From Vibrio splendidus (GTDB taxonomy: Bacteria; Pseudomonadota; Gammaproteobacteria; Enterobacterales; Vibrionaceae), in contig NZ_CP031055.1 of assembly GCF_003345295.1 (NCBI RefSeq), positions 310,001 to 374,000 on the forward strand: DNA of 64,000 nt, given 5' to 3'. Numbering within the stretch: the stretch's first letter is position 1; each line of letters opens with the position of its first letter. The notes beneath the pieces were generated by a model that saw nothing but the letters and a program-made list of their open reading frames with translations, did not search any database and had not been told where the DNA came from. The position numbers were made by a program, and so were the translations under genes. Shown piece by piece: positions 13,174-20,741 of the stretch.

Positions 13174-14013
13174 ATGAGGTTACTTTGCGCTGCGGCTACT
13201 GTGTTATGTTCATTCGTAGCCATAGCAACTCCTTGGGAAAAGGCGAAGAGCCCGACAATCAACTCAACATCATCTATTGGCAGTTATGCTAATGGCTGTT
13301 TAGACGGTGCACAGGCTTTGCCTATTAATGGGGAGGGCTATCAAATTATTCGCCCTCAGCGAGAACGCTACTATGGCCATACCGAGGCCATTCAGTTTAT
13401 TGAAAGGTTAGGTGTGACTGCGAGCGAAAAACTCAATACCAATTTACTGGTTGGTGATATTTCTCTACCTCGAGGGGGACGCTTCTCATCTGGTCATTCA
13501 AGCCACCAGACTGGCTTGGATATTGATATATGGTTAAGGCTCACTGATGAGAGACTTTCCGAAAATGAACTCGCTGTTCCTAAGCCAATAAGCGTTGTCG
13601 ACCTTACTAATTACAAACTGCGTAAATCAAATTGGACCGATGACCATTTTCAAGTTATTCGCTATGCAGCCAAAGATCAAAAAGTGGTACGTATCTTTGT
13701 CCATCCTGTTATTAAACAAACTCTTTGTGACCAAGAAAGCTCTGATGCCAATGAGAGAGCTTGGTTAGGAAAAATCAGACCTTGGTGGGGACATCATTCT
13801 CATTTTCATGTTCGTTTAAAATGTCCTAAAGGTAGTTCTAACTGCATCGCTCAAGCAAACCCGCCAAAAGGAGATGGTTGTGGAGATGAACTTGCCAGTT
13901 GGGCTCCGCAGATCATTCCAGTTCCTCCACCTAAAAAAGTAGCTAAAAGTAAGAAAAAAAAGAAAGTTAAAGTAATGCCGAGTCAGTGTTTAGCCTTGAT
14001 ATCCAATAAGTAA
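13174..14013 (+). CDS. mepA: Penicillin-insensitive murein endopeptidase MepA (peptidase M74)
   Basis: MepA is a periplasmic zinc metallopeptidase that cuts D-Ala-mDAP cross-links in peptidoglycan. The M74 motifs are clear: SSGHSSHQTGLDIDIW with metal-binding His and Asp, and WWGHHSHFHVRLKCP with the further His residues. A signal peptide (MRLLCAAATVLCSFVAIA) follows the ATG at 13174, which has AGGA 5 bases upstream; an ATG at 13129 would add 15 residues but has no ribosome site. The protein is about 279 residues. The C-terminus is a Pro/Lys-rich tail with seven basic residues in a row, encoded partly by an eight-A run. The gene stands alone. Confidence 0.92.
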   Translation: MRLLCAAATVLCSFVAIATPWEKAKSPTINSTSSIGSYANGCLDGAQALPINGEGYQIIRPQRERYYGHTEAIQFIERLGVTASEKLNTNLLVGDISLPRGGRFSSGHSSHQTGLDIDIWLRLTDERLSENELAVPKPISVVDLTNYKLRKSNWTDDHFQVIRYAAKDQKVVRIFVHPVIKQTLCDQESSDANERAWLGKIRPWWGHHSHFHVRLKCPKGSSNCIAQANPPKGDGCGDELASWAPQIIPVPPPKKVAKSKKKKKVKVMPSQCLALISNK

Positions 14014-14287
14014 TCGCATCTATCGAGGTTAATTACAGTGGTAATGCCACTGACTTTCTCGTCTCTGAAACTGGAGAAATGTCACACTTTTGTCTAGAGT
14101 TTATAAACACGTAATTAAGAACATCGTTTGATATCAGAACAAACGAATAACGACAATAGCAAATACAACGATGAATTTGATAATGCTTAGTCAGGGATGG
14201 CGTGTTTTTGGGTGAAAGATGCGGCTTATGTGCAGTATATGAAAATCAGAGTCTGATACCCGTCTATAAAAATTCAAGGATAAGACA
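14014..14287. other. Intergenic region without visible gene
   Basis: I see no open frame of note, RNA gene or strong hairpin between mepA and the small unknown gene. It probably carries the mepA 3' end and the promoter of the next gene. Confidence 0.4.
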
Positions 14288-14596
14288 ATGACTATGATTT
14301 GCGCGAGGGAATTCTCTAAATGGTTAAGACATAGATTCAATAGTGAGAAGACTGGTATTTCAATTTCTAGAGAAGATATAAACCAGCTAACCGGTCGACA
14401 ACGGTTAGATCCTAGTTTTGTTAATGATGTTCATTATGAACTGATGCAGTATGGAATGGCGTTTGTCACTGATACCAGTCGGGAGAGTTTTTATTTGGTA
14501 CCTGTATCTCAAACCAAAAATTGGCGAGAACAACTTGAATACCAATTTGAGAAAGAGATGTTCTGCAACATATATCCCATTGAAAAATCGGGTTAA
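14288..14596 (+). CDS. Small protein of unknown function (102 aa)
   Basis: I do not recognise this protein. It is soluble in character, with no signal or membrane segment, a mixed alpha/beta pattern and no Cys-rich motif; residues 35-60 (GRQRLDPSFVNDVHYELMQY) look helical. AGGA lies 8 bases before the ATG and a strong terminator follows the stop, so it reads as a real monocistronic gene. It converges with yfhL on the other strand. Membership of a Vibrio-conserved hypothetical family is a guess. Confidence 0.65.
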   Translation: MTMICAREFSKWLRHRFNSEKTGISISREDINQLTGRQRLDPSFVNDVHYELMQYGMAFVTDTSRESFYLVPVSQTKNWREQLEYQFEKEMFCNIYPIEKSG

Positions 14597-14600
14597 AAAA

Positions 14601-14638
14601 AAGGTTCAACTTATGGTTAAGTTGAACCTTTTCTTTTT
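14601..14638. terminator. Bidirectional terminator between the small gene and yfhL
   Basis: AAGGTTCAACTTA and TAAGTTGAACCTT form a perfect 13-bp stem (14601-14613, 14618-14630) with a four-base loop. It is flanked by an A-run on the left and T-run on the right, so it can end both converging genes. Confidence 0.92.
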
Positions 14639-14892
14639 TAGGTCAAGCCTTGAATGATAACAAACTTCTCTAGTAGCTCATCGTCAGTTTCAATATGGTT
14701 TGGGTCAGTGATTATGCACTTTGTAATAGGGCACACTGACTGACATGTTGGCTTCTCATAGTGACCTTTACACTCAGTACATAAATCAGGATCGATTTCG
14801 AAGATACTGTCACCCATCGTGATTGCGCCATTTGGGCATTCTGGGTCACACATATCGCAGTTTATGCACTTGTCAGTTATTAACAGAGCCAT
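14638..14892 (-). CDS. yfhL: YfhL-type 2[4Fe-4S] ferredoxin
   Basis: The 84-residue ferredoxin has two cluster motifs: CINCDMCDPECP near the N-terminus and CTECKGHYEKPTCQSVCP. The second has the long insertion between Cys residues that marks the Alvin/YfhL ferredoxin class. It is an electron carrier in the cytoplasm. It lies 32 bases downstream of trhP on the same strand, so the two are probably one transcript. A role as redox partner of TrhP is my inference from this pairing. Confidence 0.92.
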   Translation of the reverse strand: MALLITDKCINCDMCDPECPNGAITMGDSIFEIDPDLCTECKGHYEKPTCQSVCPITKCIITDPNHIETDDELLEKFVIIQGLT

Positions 14893-14924
14893 TGCTTTCT
14901 TCTCAGTAGAGTTTCTAGGTAAAG

Positions 14925-16343
14925 TTATTTACCTGAAGCGTTACGTGTATCTTGGCCTGCGCTCAAGTTACGCATTAACAAACCAAATTCTAGGTCAAGG
15001 TCAGCCGGTACTGGAATAAATACAAAGTGACCGTTACCTTTTGCGTCATCTACTGGCTGAGATTTACGGTTCTCCATAACTTCTAACTTGAAAACGATGT
15101 TACCTTTTGGTGTCATCATTTCTAAGCTATCGCCAACTAGGAACTTGTTCTTCACTTCGACTTCCGCTAAGTCACCACGGCGGTTGCCAGTGAATTCACC
15201 TACGAATTGTTGAGTATCTGAGATTGAGTAACCGTACTCGTAGTTTTGGTATGTGTCGTGAGTGTGGCGACGCAAGAAACCTTCAGTGTAGCCACGGTGA
15301 GCTAGGCTCTCTAGCGTACCCATAAGGCTTTCATCAAATGGTTTGCCAACTACAGCATCATCGATAGCTTTACGGTAGACCTGTGCTGTACGTGCACAGT
15401 AGTAGAAAGACTTAGTGCGGCCTTCAATCTTCAATGAGTGAACACCCATCTTAGTTAAGCGCTCTACGTGTTGGATTGCGCGAAGATCTTTTGAGTTCAT
15501 GATGTAAGTACCATGCTCATCTTCAAACGCTGCCATTTTCTCTTCAGGTTTGTGTGACTCAGAAAGTAACACGACTTCATCAGTTGGCTTGCCAAGGCCT
15601 AGAGTGTTATCTGGACGTTCGTCTTGAACTTCAATACCCTGAGTTTCTACTTCTTGAATCGCAACACCTGTTGGGTTTGCTTCAACGATCTGACCGTTTT
15701 CGTCTTCTTTCGCAGCTTCGGTTTTGTATTCCCAACGACAAGCGTTAGTACAAGTACCTTGGTTTGGATCGCGTTTGTTCATGTAACCAGAAAGTAGGCA
15801 ACGACCTGAGTAAGCCATGCATAGTGCGCCGTGAACAAAGATCTCTAGCTCTGTTTCTGGGCAGTGTTCGCGAATCTCTTCGATTTCTTCAAGAGATAGC
15901 TCACGAGATAGGATCACACGCTCAACGCCTTGAGTTGACCAGAACTTAACGGTCGCCCAGTTTACGGCATTTGCTTGAACTGAAAGGTGGATCGGCATTT
16001 CAGGGAATGATTCACGTACCATCATGATAAGACCTGGATCTGACATGATAAGAGCGTCTGGGCCCATCTCAACAACTGGCTTAAGGTCGCGAATGAATGT
16101 TTTTAATTTAGAGTTGTGTGGCTGAATGTTACATACAACATATAACTTTTTGCCTTGAGCATGAGCTTCATCGATACCGATTTGTAGGTTTTCGTGATTG
16201 AACTCGTTGTTACGAACACGAAGGCTGTAACGTGGCTGGCCAGCGTAAACTGCATCTGCGCCGTAGGCGAATGCGTAACGCATGTTTTTAAGGCTTCCTG
16301 CCGGTGATAATAGTTCAGGTACAAATGGTTTTTGTGTAGTCAT
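14925..16343 (-). CDS. trhP: tRNA uridine 5-hydroxylase TrhP (YegQ, U32 family)
   Basis: The U32-family protein has 472 residues, a little longer than E. coli YegQ. The N-terminal barrel begins LLSPAGSLKNMRYAFAYGAD. The family Cys set is C175, C182, C198 and C202, in GALCMAYSGRC and GTCTNACRWEY, probably for an Fe-S cluster. The C-terminal U32 extension (VGEFTGNRRGDLAEVEVKNK) is present. TrhP hydroxylates U34 of certain tRNAs to ho5U, the first step toward cmo5U, using prephenate-pathway metabolites. The extra length is mainly an acidic insertion after the Cys cluster (about 208-265). It is followed by yfhL. Confidence 0.92.
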   Translation of the reverse strand: MTTQKPFVPELLSPAGSLKNMRYAFAYGADAVYAGQPRYSLRVRNNEFNHENLQIGIDEAHAQGKKLYVVCNIQPHNSKLKTFIRDLKPVVEMGPDALIMSDPGLIMMVRESFPEMPIHLSVQANAVNWATVKFWSTQGVERVILSRELSLEEIEEIREHCPETELEIFVHGALCMAYSGRCLLSGYMNKRDPNQGTCTNACRWEYKTEAAKEDENGQIVEANPTGVAIQEVETQGIEVQDERPDNTLGLGKPTDEVVLLSESHKPEEKMAAFEDEHGTYIMNSKDLRAIQHVERLTKMGVHSLKIEGRTKSFYYCARTAQVYRKAIDDAVVGKPFDESLMGTLESLAHRGYTEGFLRRHTHDTYQNYEYGYSISDTQQFVGEFTGNRRGDLAEVEVKNKFLVGDSLEMMTPKGNIVFKLEVMENRKSQPVDDAKGNGHFVFIPVPADLDLEFGLLMRNLSAGQDTRNASGK

Positions 16344-16507
16344 TGCTTCGTTCTCTAATCTGATCTCAAGTCAGGTTGATACCACCAAGTGATATCAAAG
16401 GGGCGCAAATTTTACGCTAAAATGAGTTTGGTTGATAGCCCTAAAGATAACAATGGTATTGCGAAGAGTGTTGTTAGGTGTTGATAAGCGGGGTGGAGAA
16501 GAAAACA

Positions 16508-16534
16508 AGCTCAGATATCGTCGACACCTGAGCT
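16508..16534 (-). terminator. Terminator of rdgC
   Basis: AGCTCAG (16508-16514) and CTGAGCT (16528-16534) form a 7-bp stem. Reading leftward from rdgC it is followed by TGTTTTCTT. It lies just past the rdgC stop, but the loop is 13 bases and the stem short. Confidence 0.55.
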
Positions 16535-16548
16535 CTAAATCGAAACAA

Positions 16549-17463
16549 TTAAGCGTTAGGTTGAGTTAACCCGCCTAATGATTCAAATAGGTTTGGAAGG
16601 AAAACACTGAACTCACCACAAAGTAGAGAGAAGTCTGCATCAAAACGCGCAGCTTGATCTTCGCGAGGAATATCGTCGTTCTCATCTTTTAGTTCATCAC
16701 TGAATTTCAGGCGCTTGATGCTGCCATCTTCAGCAAGGATGAACTCAATGCGATCTTGCCAGTTGATCAGAAGCTTAGTCACAACTTTGTTGGCTTCAAT
16801 GTGGTTTTTAATCTCATCCGCTTCTAGTTCTTGTTTCTTAACTCGAACAATGCCGCCGTCTTCTTGGATTGATTTAAGCTCAGCTTCATCGAGCATGGTG
16901 ATACCTTTAGGCGTATCACCTGACTTAACCCATTCAGTTAAGGTTGTTTCAATCGCTTGCTCTGGAATAGCAGGCACTACTGGCAAGCTACCCATTGTTT
17001 TACGTAGTAATGCCAACACATCTTCTGCTTTTTTGTAGCTGCTAGCATCAACAACAATAAAGCCTTCTTTCGGCATGATCAGTGCGTAAGTGAAATTACT
17101 GCGGCTGAAAGCGCGAGGAAGAAGATCGATGATGATGTCTTCTTTTAGGCTGTCTTTCTCTTTCTTTTTCAGAGGAGTACCAGACTCCGCTTCAAGCGTT
17201 TCTACTTTTGCATTCAATGAATCTTTGATCACAGAAGCTGGAAGCATTTTCTCTTCTTTCTTTGCACAGATGAGAATGCGGTTTTCTGATACGTGCGTCA
17301 TCATATCGCCGTGTCTACCCATCGCATTTACCCAACCAAACTTCTGTTTGTCTTGGCTGCCACAAGGGGTAAAACGGAACTCTTCAAGTTGTTTCTCTAA
17401 CTGATCTGCGTTGAAGTCTATATCACGATTAAAGCGATAGACGAGGCAATTCTTAAACCACAT
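16549..17463 (-). CDS. rdgC: Recombination-associated protein RdgC
   Basis: The 304-residue protein starts MWFKNCLVYRFNRDI and contains FGWVNAMGRHGD and LPRAFSRSNFTYALIMP, all typical of RdgC. RdgC forms a ring-shaped dimer on double-stranded DNA and limits RecA loading or activity. Length equals the E. coli protein. The gene is single, divergent from phoB and separated from it by 193 bases that hold a Pho box. Confidence 0.96.
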   Translation of the reverse strand: MWFKNCLVYRFNRDIDFNADQLEKQLEEFRFTPCGSQDKQKFGWVNAMGRHGDMMTHVSENRILICAKKEEKMLPASVIKDSLNAKVETLEAESGTPLKKKEKDSLKEDIIIDLLPRAFSRSNFTYALIMPKEGFIVVDASSYKKAEDVLALLRKTMGSLPVVPAIPEQAIETTLTEWVKSGDTPKGITMLDEAELKSIQEDGGIVRVKKQELEADEIKNHIEANKVVTKLLINWQDRIEFILAEDGSIKRLKFSDELKDENDDIPREDQAARFDADFSLLCGEFSVFLPNLFESLGGLTQPNA

Positions 17464-17587
17464 AAATATTTCTCATACCTTTATCTGAAGACGCTCATCA
17501 TAGGAGATTTCGATCCATTTGTCTTATACCTGCAATAAAAATTAAAAGTGAAATGTTTGAGACAGTTATATGAAAATTTGTTTTCAA

Positions 17588-17620
17588 AGGTCACAAAAGT
17601 GTCATAATTAAACCAGATAA
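17588..17620 (+). promoter_or_regulatory. Pho box and -10 of the phoBR promoter
   Basis: Two PhoB half-sites, AGGTCAC (17588-17594) and GTGTCAT (17599-17605), are separated by AAAA. This gives the 11-base period of the Pho box consensus. A -10-like GATAAT (17615-17620) follows 9 bases later, so PhoB would replace a -35. It predicts autoregulation of phoBR under phosphate starvation. Confidence 0.8.
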
Positions 17621-17656
17621 TGCAATGCGTTGATTAAATACTAAGGCTATTCAATT

Positions 17657-18346
17657 ATGTCGAGAAGGATTCTGGTCGTTGAAGATGAAGCACCTATTCG
17701 TGAGATGTTGTGTTTTGTACTTGAGCAAAAAGGCTACCAAGCAGTAGAGGCTGAAGATTACGATACAGCGGTAAACAAGCTATGTGAACCTTTCCCAGAT
17801 CTAGTATTACTAGATTGGATGCTACCTGGTGGTAGCGGGATAAACTTTATCAAGCACATGAAGCGTGAAGAGTTAACTCGCAACATCCCTGTGGTGATGC
17901 TGACGGCTCGTGGCGAAGAAGAAGATAAGGTGCGTGGTTTAGAAGTGGGCGCTGATGATTACATCACCAAGCCATTTTCACCAAAAGAGCTCGTGGCTCG
18001 CCTGAAAGCGGTTATCCGCCGTGTAACGCCTACTGCACTAGAAGATGTGATTGATGTACAAGGCCTTAAGCTAGACCCTGTATCTCACCGCGTTACCGCA
18101 AGTGAAGGTCCAGTTGATATGGGCCCAACCGAATTCAAAATGCTGCATTTCTTTATGACTCACCAAGAGCGTGTGTACAGTCGAGAGCAACTACTGAACA
18201 ACGTTTGGGGTACCAACGTTTACGTTGAAGATCGTACGGTAGATGTTCATATTCGACGTTTACGCAAAGCACTTGAATCTGCTGGTCATGACAAATTAAT
18301 TCAAACGGTTCGCGGCGCAGGCTACCGTTTTTCTACAAAGGCTTAA
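17657..18346 (+). CDS. phoB: Phosphate regulon response regulator PhoB
   Basis: This 229-residue OmpR-family regulator has an N-terminal receiver with the acidic pair near residues 10-11, phosphoacceptor D53 in LLDWMLPG and the YITKPFSP Lys. A C-terminal winged-helix DNA-binding domain (about 130-229) includes GPTEFKMLHFFM and TVDVHIRRLRKAL. PhoR phosphorylates it when phosphate is scarce, and it then binds Pho boxes. It lies 33 bases before phoR. A Pho box upstream suggests autoregulation. Confidence 0.98.
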   Translation: MSRRILVVEDEAPIREMLCFVLEQKGYQAVEAEDYDTAVNKLCEPFPDLVLLDWMLPGGSGINFIKHMKREELTRNIPVVMLTARGEEEDKVRGLEVGADDYITKPFSPKELVARLKAVIRRVTPTALEDVIDVQGLKLDPVSHRVTASEGPVDMGPTEFKMLHFFMTHQERVYSREQLLNNVWGTNVYVEDRTVDVHIRRLRKALESAGHDKLIQTVRGAGYRFSTKA

Positions 18347-18379
18347 TGTGGCTTCACTGCCCAGTTTATGGAGTCCTGA

Positions 18380-19678
18380 ATGGTTGAGAAGTTAACCTGG
18401 AAAAAGCTAGCTTGGGAGCTGGCTTTTTTTTACGCACCTTGGATTATAGTCGGATGGATATTCGGTTATTTACCTTGGTTATTGCTGGCTGCAACAGTAT
18501 TACAGTTAGCATGGCATCTACACTATCAAATGCGTTTGTCTGCTTGGTTGTGGGATGAAAAGCGGTTAACACCCCCTTCAGGATCAGGAAACTGGGAGTC
18601 TCTGTTTAACGGTATCTATCGTATGCAGCAGAGACAGCGTCGTAAGCGCAAAGAATTGACCAACCTTATTCGCCGTTTCAGAAATGGTGCTGAATCCCTT
18701 CCCGATGCCGTTGTGGTGTTTCGCGGTGAAGGCAATATTGTTTGGTGTAATAAGCTTGCTCAGTATTTACTGGGTTTTCGCTGGCCAGACGATTCAGGTC
18801 AACCGATCTCTAATTTGATCCGCACGCCGGACTTCATCAAGTACCTTAATAAACAAGATTTCTCAGAGCCGTTAGAGATGCCTTCGCCACTTAATGTGGA
18901 GCGCATGCTTGAGCTTCGTATCGTACCGTATACCGAGGGCGAACACCTCATGGTAGTACGTGATGTTACTCAGCTAAAACAACTGGAAGGCATGCGTCGT
19001 AACTTTTTCGCTAATGTTTCTCACGAGCTACGCACTCCAATGACCGTACTTCAGGGCTATCTTGAAATGACGGAAGATCCAGACATGGTCGTTGGGCCTA
19101 TGTGGCCTAAGGCTCATGGTGTGATGACTGAGCAATTGAATCGCATGAACAGTTTGGTCAATCAGCTTCTTACTCTTTCTAAGATAGAAGCGGCGCCAAT
19201 GCATGAATTGGATGAAGTAGTTAACGTTCCGGCGATGTTGGAAGTTCTTGAAAAAGAAGCCGCTAGTCTCAGTGGAGAGCGAGAACACAAGCTGGAATTT
19301 GATATTGATAAGAGCTTACGCGTATTAGCTGATGAAGATCAGTTAAGAAGTGCGATATCGAATCTAGTTTACAATGCAGTGAAATACACGCCGCCTGGTG
19401 CGACCGTAAAGGTTCGTTGGTACCAAACCAGTCAAGGCGCGTGTTTGGATGTGTCAGACACTGGAGACGGTATCGAACCCCAACACTTGCATCGACTTAC
19501 AGAGCGTTTCTATCGTGTTGATAAAGCACGCTCACGCGATACTGGGGGCAGTGGCCTAGGGTTAGCGATTGTGAAACATGCGTTGAGTCACCATGATTCA
19601 CATTTAGAGATTCAAAGTGAAGTGGGTGTTGGTAGCCGATTCCATTTCACGCTACCTAGCCGATTGACCGTGTCATGA
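18380..19678 (+). CDS. phoR: Phosphate regulon sensor kinase PhoR
   Basis: This 432-residue sensor kinase has two closely spaced membrane segments near the N-terminus (about 12-50) and no large periplasmic domain. A PAS domain (about 95-200) is followed by the DHp helix with phospho-His H215 in NVSHELRTPM and a HATPase domain with NLVYNAVKYT and GGSGLGLAIVKHAL. The compact membrane part is typical of PhoR, which reads phosphate through the Pst/PhoU complex. GGAG lies before the ATG. Its stop overlaps the pstS-like start in ATGA, so translation is coupled. Confidence 0.97.
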   Translation: MVEKLTWKKLAWELAFFYAPWIIVGWIFGYLPWLLLAATVLQLAWHLHYQMRLSAWLWDEKRLTPPSGSGNWESLFNGIYRMQQRQRRKRKELTNLIRRFRNGAESLPDAVVVFRGEGNIVWCNKLAQYLLGFRWPDDSGQPISNLIRTPDFIKYLNKQDFSEPLEMPSPLNVERMLELRIVPYTEGEHLMVVRDVTQLKQLEGMRRNFFANVSHELRTPMTVLQGYLEMTEDPDMVVGPMWPKAHGVMTEQLNRMNSLVNQLLTLSKIEAAPMHELDEVVNVPAMLEVLEKEAASLSGEREHKLEFDIDKSLRVLADEDQLRSAISNLVYNAVKYTPPGATVKVRWYQTSQGACLDVSDTGDGIEPQHLHRLTERFYRVDKARSRDTGGSGLGLAIVKHALSHHDSHLEIQSEVGVGSRFHFTLPSRLTVS

Positions 19679-20652
19679 GTTCTTTAATACGCAGGATGCG
19701 TTTCCCCATCAGTTCATTATTAGCATTAGCTTTGGTTACCCCTGTACATGCCGAGCAAGGTGTAGATTCTCTTCCTGATTATTCTAAGGTACCGGGTATT
19801 TCTGGCAGCTTGTTGTCTGTCGGTTCGGATACTTTAGCGGGAATGACTACGTTATGGGTTGAAGAGTTTAAGTCTTACTACCCGAACGTGAATGCTCAAG
19901 TTCAGGCTTCTGGATCATCCACTGCACCTCCTGCATTAACGGAAGGTACTGCTCACCTTGGGCCGATGAGTCGTCCAATGCGCCTACGAGAAGTGGAAGC
20001 GTTCGAAAGGGAGCATGGCTATAAGCCGACGGCGCTTCGAGTTGCTATCGACGCGATTGGTCTTTTTGTACATCGTGATAATCCTATCGAGGGGCTTAAT
20101 TTTCGCGAAATTGACAGCATATTTTCAGAGACATTGCGCTGCGGCGCGACTAAGCCGCTAAATAATTGGCAAGATTTAGGTATCAGCCAGCCATGGGCAA
20201 AACATAGATTCCAACTGTTCGGTCGTAATTCCGTTTCGGGAACCTACGGCTACTTCAAACAAAACGCATTATGTAGTGGCGACTTCAAAAACCGAGTCAA
20301 TGAACAGCCAGGATCTGCGTCGGTTGTACAGTCGGTCGCTTCATCAATCAGCGGGATAGGGTACTCAGGTATTGGTTATCGAGTGGCCGGTGTTAAGTTA
20401 ATTCCTATCGCAGAGTATGGTTCTGATTATGTAGAGCCGACTCGAACGAATATCTTGAGCGGTGATTACCCTCTATCTCGCTTTCTTTATGTGTATGTGA
20501 ATAAGCACCCAGATAAACCACTTTCTCCTGTTGAAAGAGAGTTCCTCACTTTTGTGTTCTCAAAGCAAGGGCAAGAACTGGTAGAGAAAGATGGCTATTT
20601 AGCGATACCGTCAGAGTTCGCTGAGCAAGAATTGGCAAAAATTGGACTCTGA
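19675..20652 (+). CDS. PstS-family phosphate-binding periplasmic protein
   Basis: The 325-residue protein has a signal peptide (cleavage after about A26, PVHA|EQ) and a PBP-like fold. Motifs such as LLSVGSDTLAGMTTLW, ASGSSTAPPAL and FGRNSVSGTYGYFK resemble phosphate-contacting stretches of PstS. It is translationally coupled to phoR, an unusual place for a binding protein, so it may supply the Pst permease encoded at 24541 or serve in signalling. I give no gene symbol because Vibrios often carry a second canonical pstS elsewhere. Confidence 0.85.
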   Translation: MSSLIRRMRFPISSLLALALVTPVHAEQGVDSLPDYSKVPGISGSLLSVGSDTLAGMTTLWVEEFKSYYPNVNAQVQASGSSTAPPALTEGTAHLGPMSRPMRLREVEAFEREHGYKPTALRVAIDAIGLFVHRDNPIEGLNFREIDSIFSETLRCGATKPLNNWQDLGISQPWAKHRFQLFGRNSVSGTYGYFKQNALCSGDFKNRVNEQPGSASVVQSVASSISGIGYSGIGYRVAGVKLIPIAEYGSDYVEPTRTNILSGDYPLSRFLYVYVNKHPDKPLSPVEREFLTFVFSKQGQELVEKDGYLAIPSEFAEQELAKIGL

Positions 20653-20699
20653 TTTAGGTACTATGAACGTCGAAACTTAACGTAGAAACCTAACGTATA

Positions 20700-20732
20700 A
20701 ACAGCTTGCTAGCCGCAGGCTGTTTTTATTTT
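20700..20732 (+). terminator. Terminator of the phoBR operon
   Basis: ACAGCTTGC and GCAGGCTGT pair with one G-T wobble and are followed by TTTTATTTT. The hairpin lies about 50 bases after the pstS-like gene and just before the converging ppx. Confidence 0.8.
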
Positions 20733-20741
20733 GTCGGCGCA

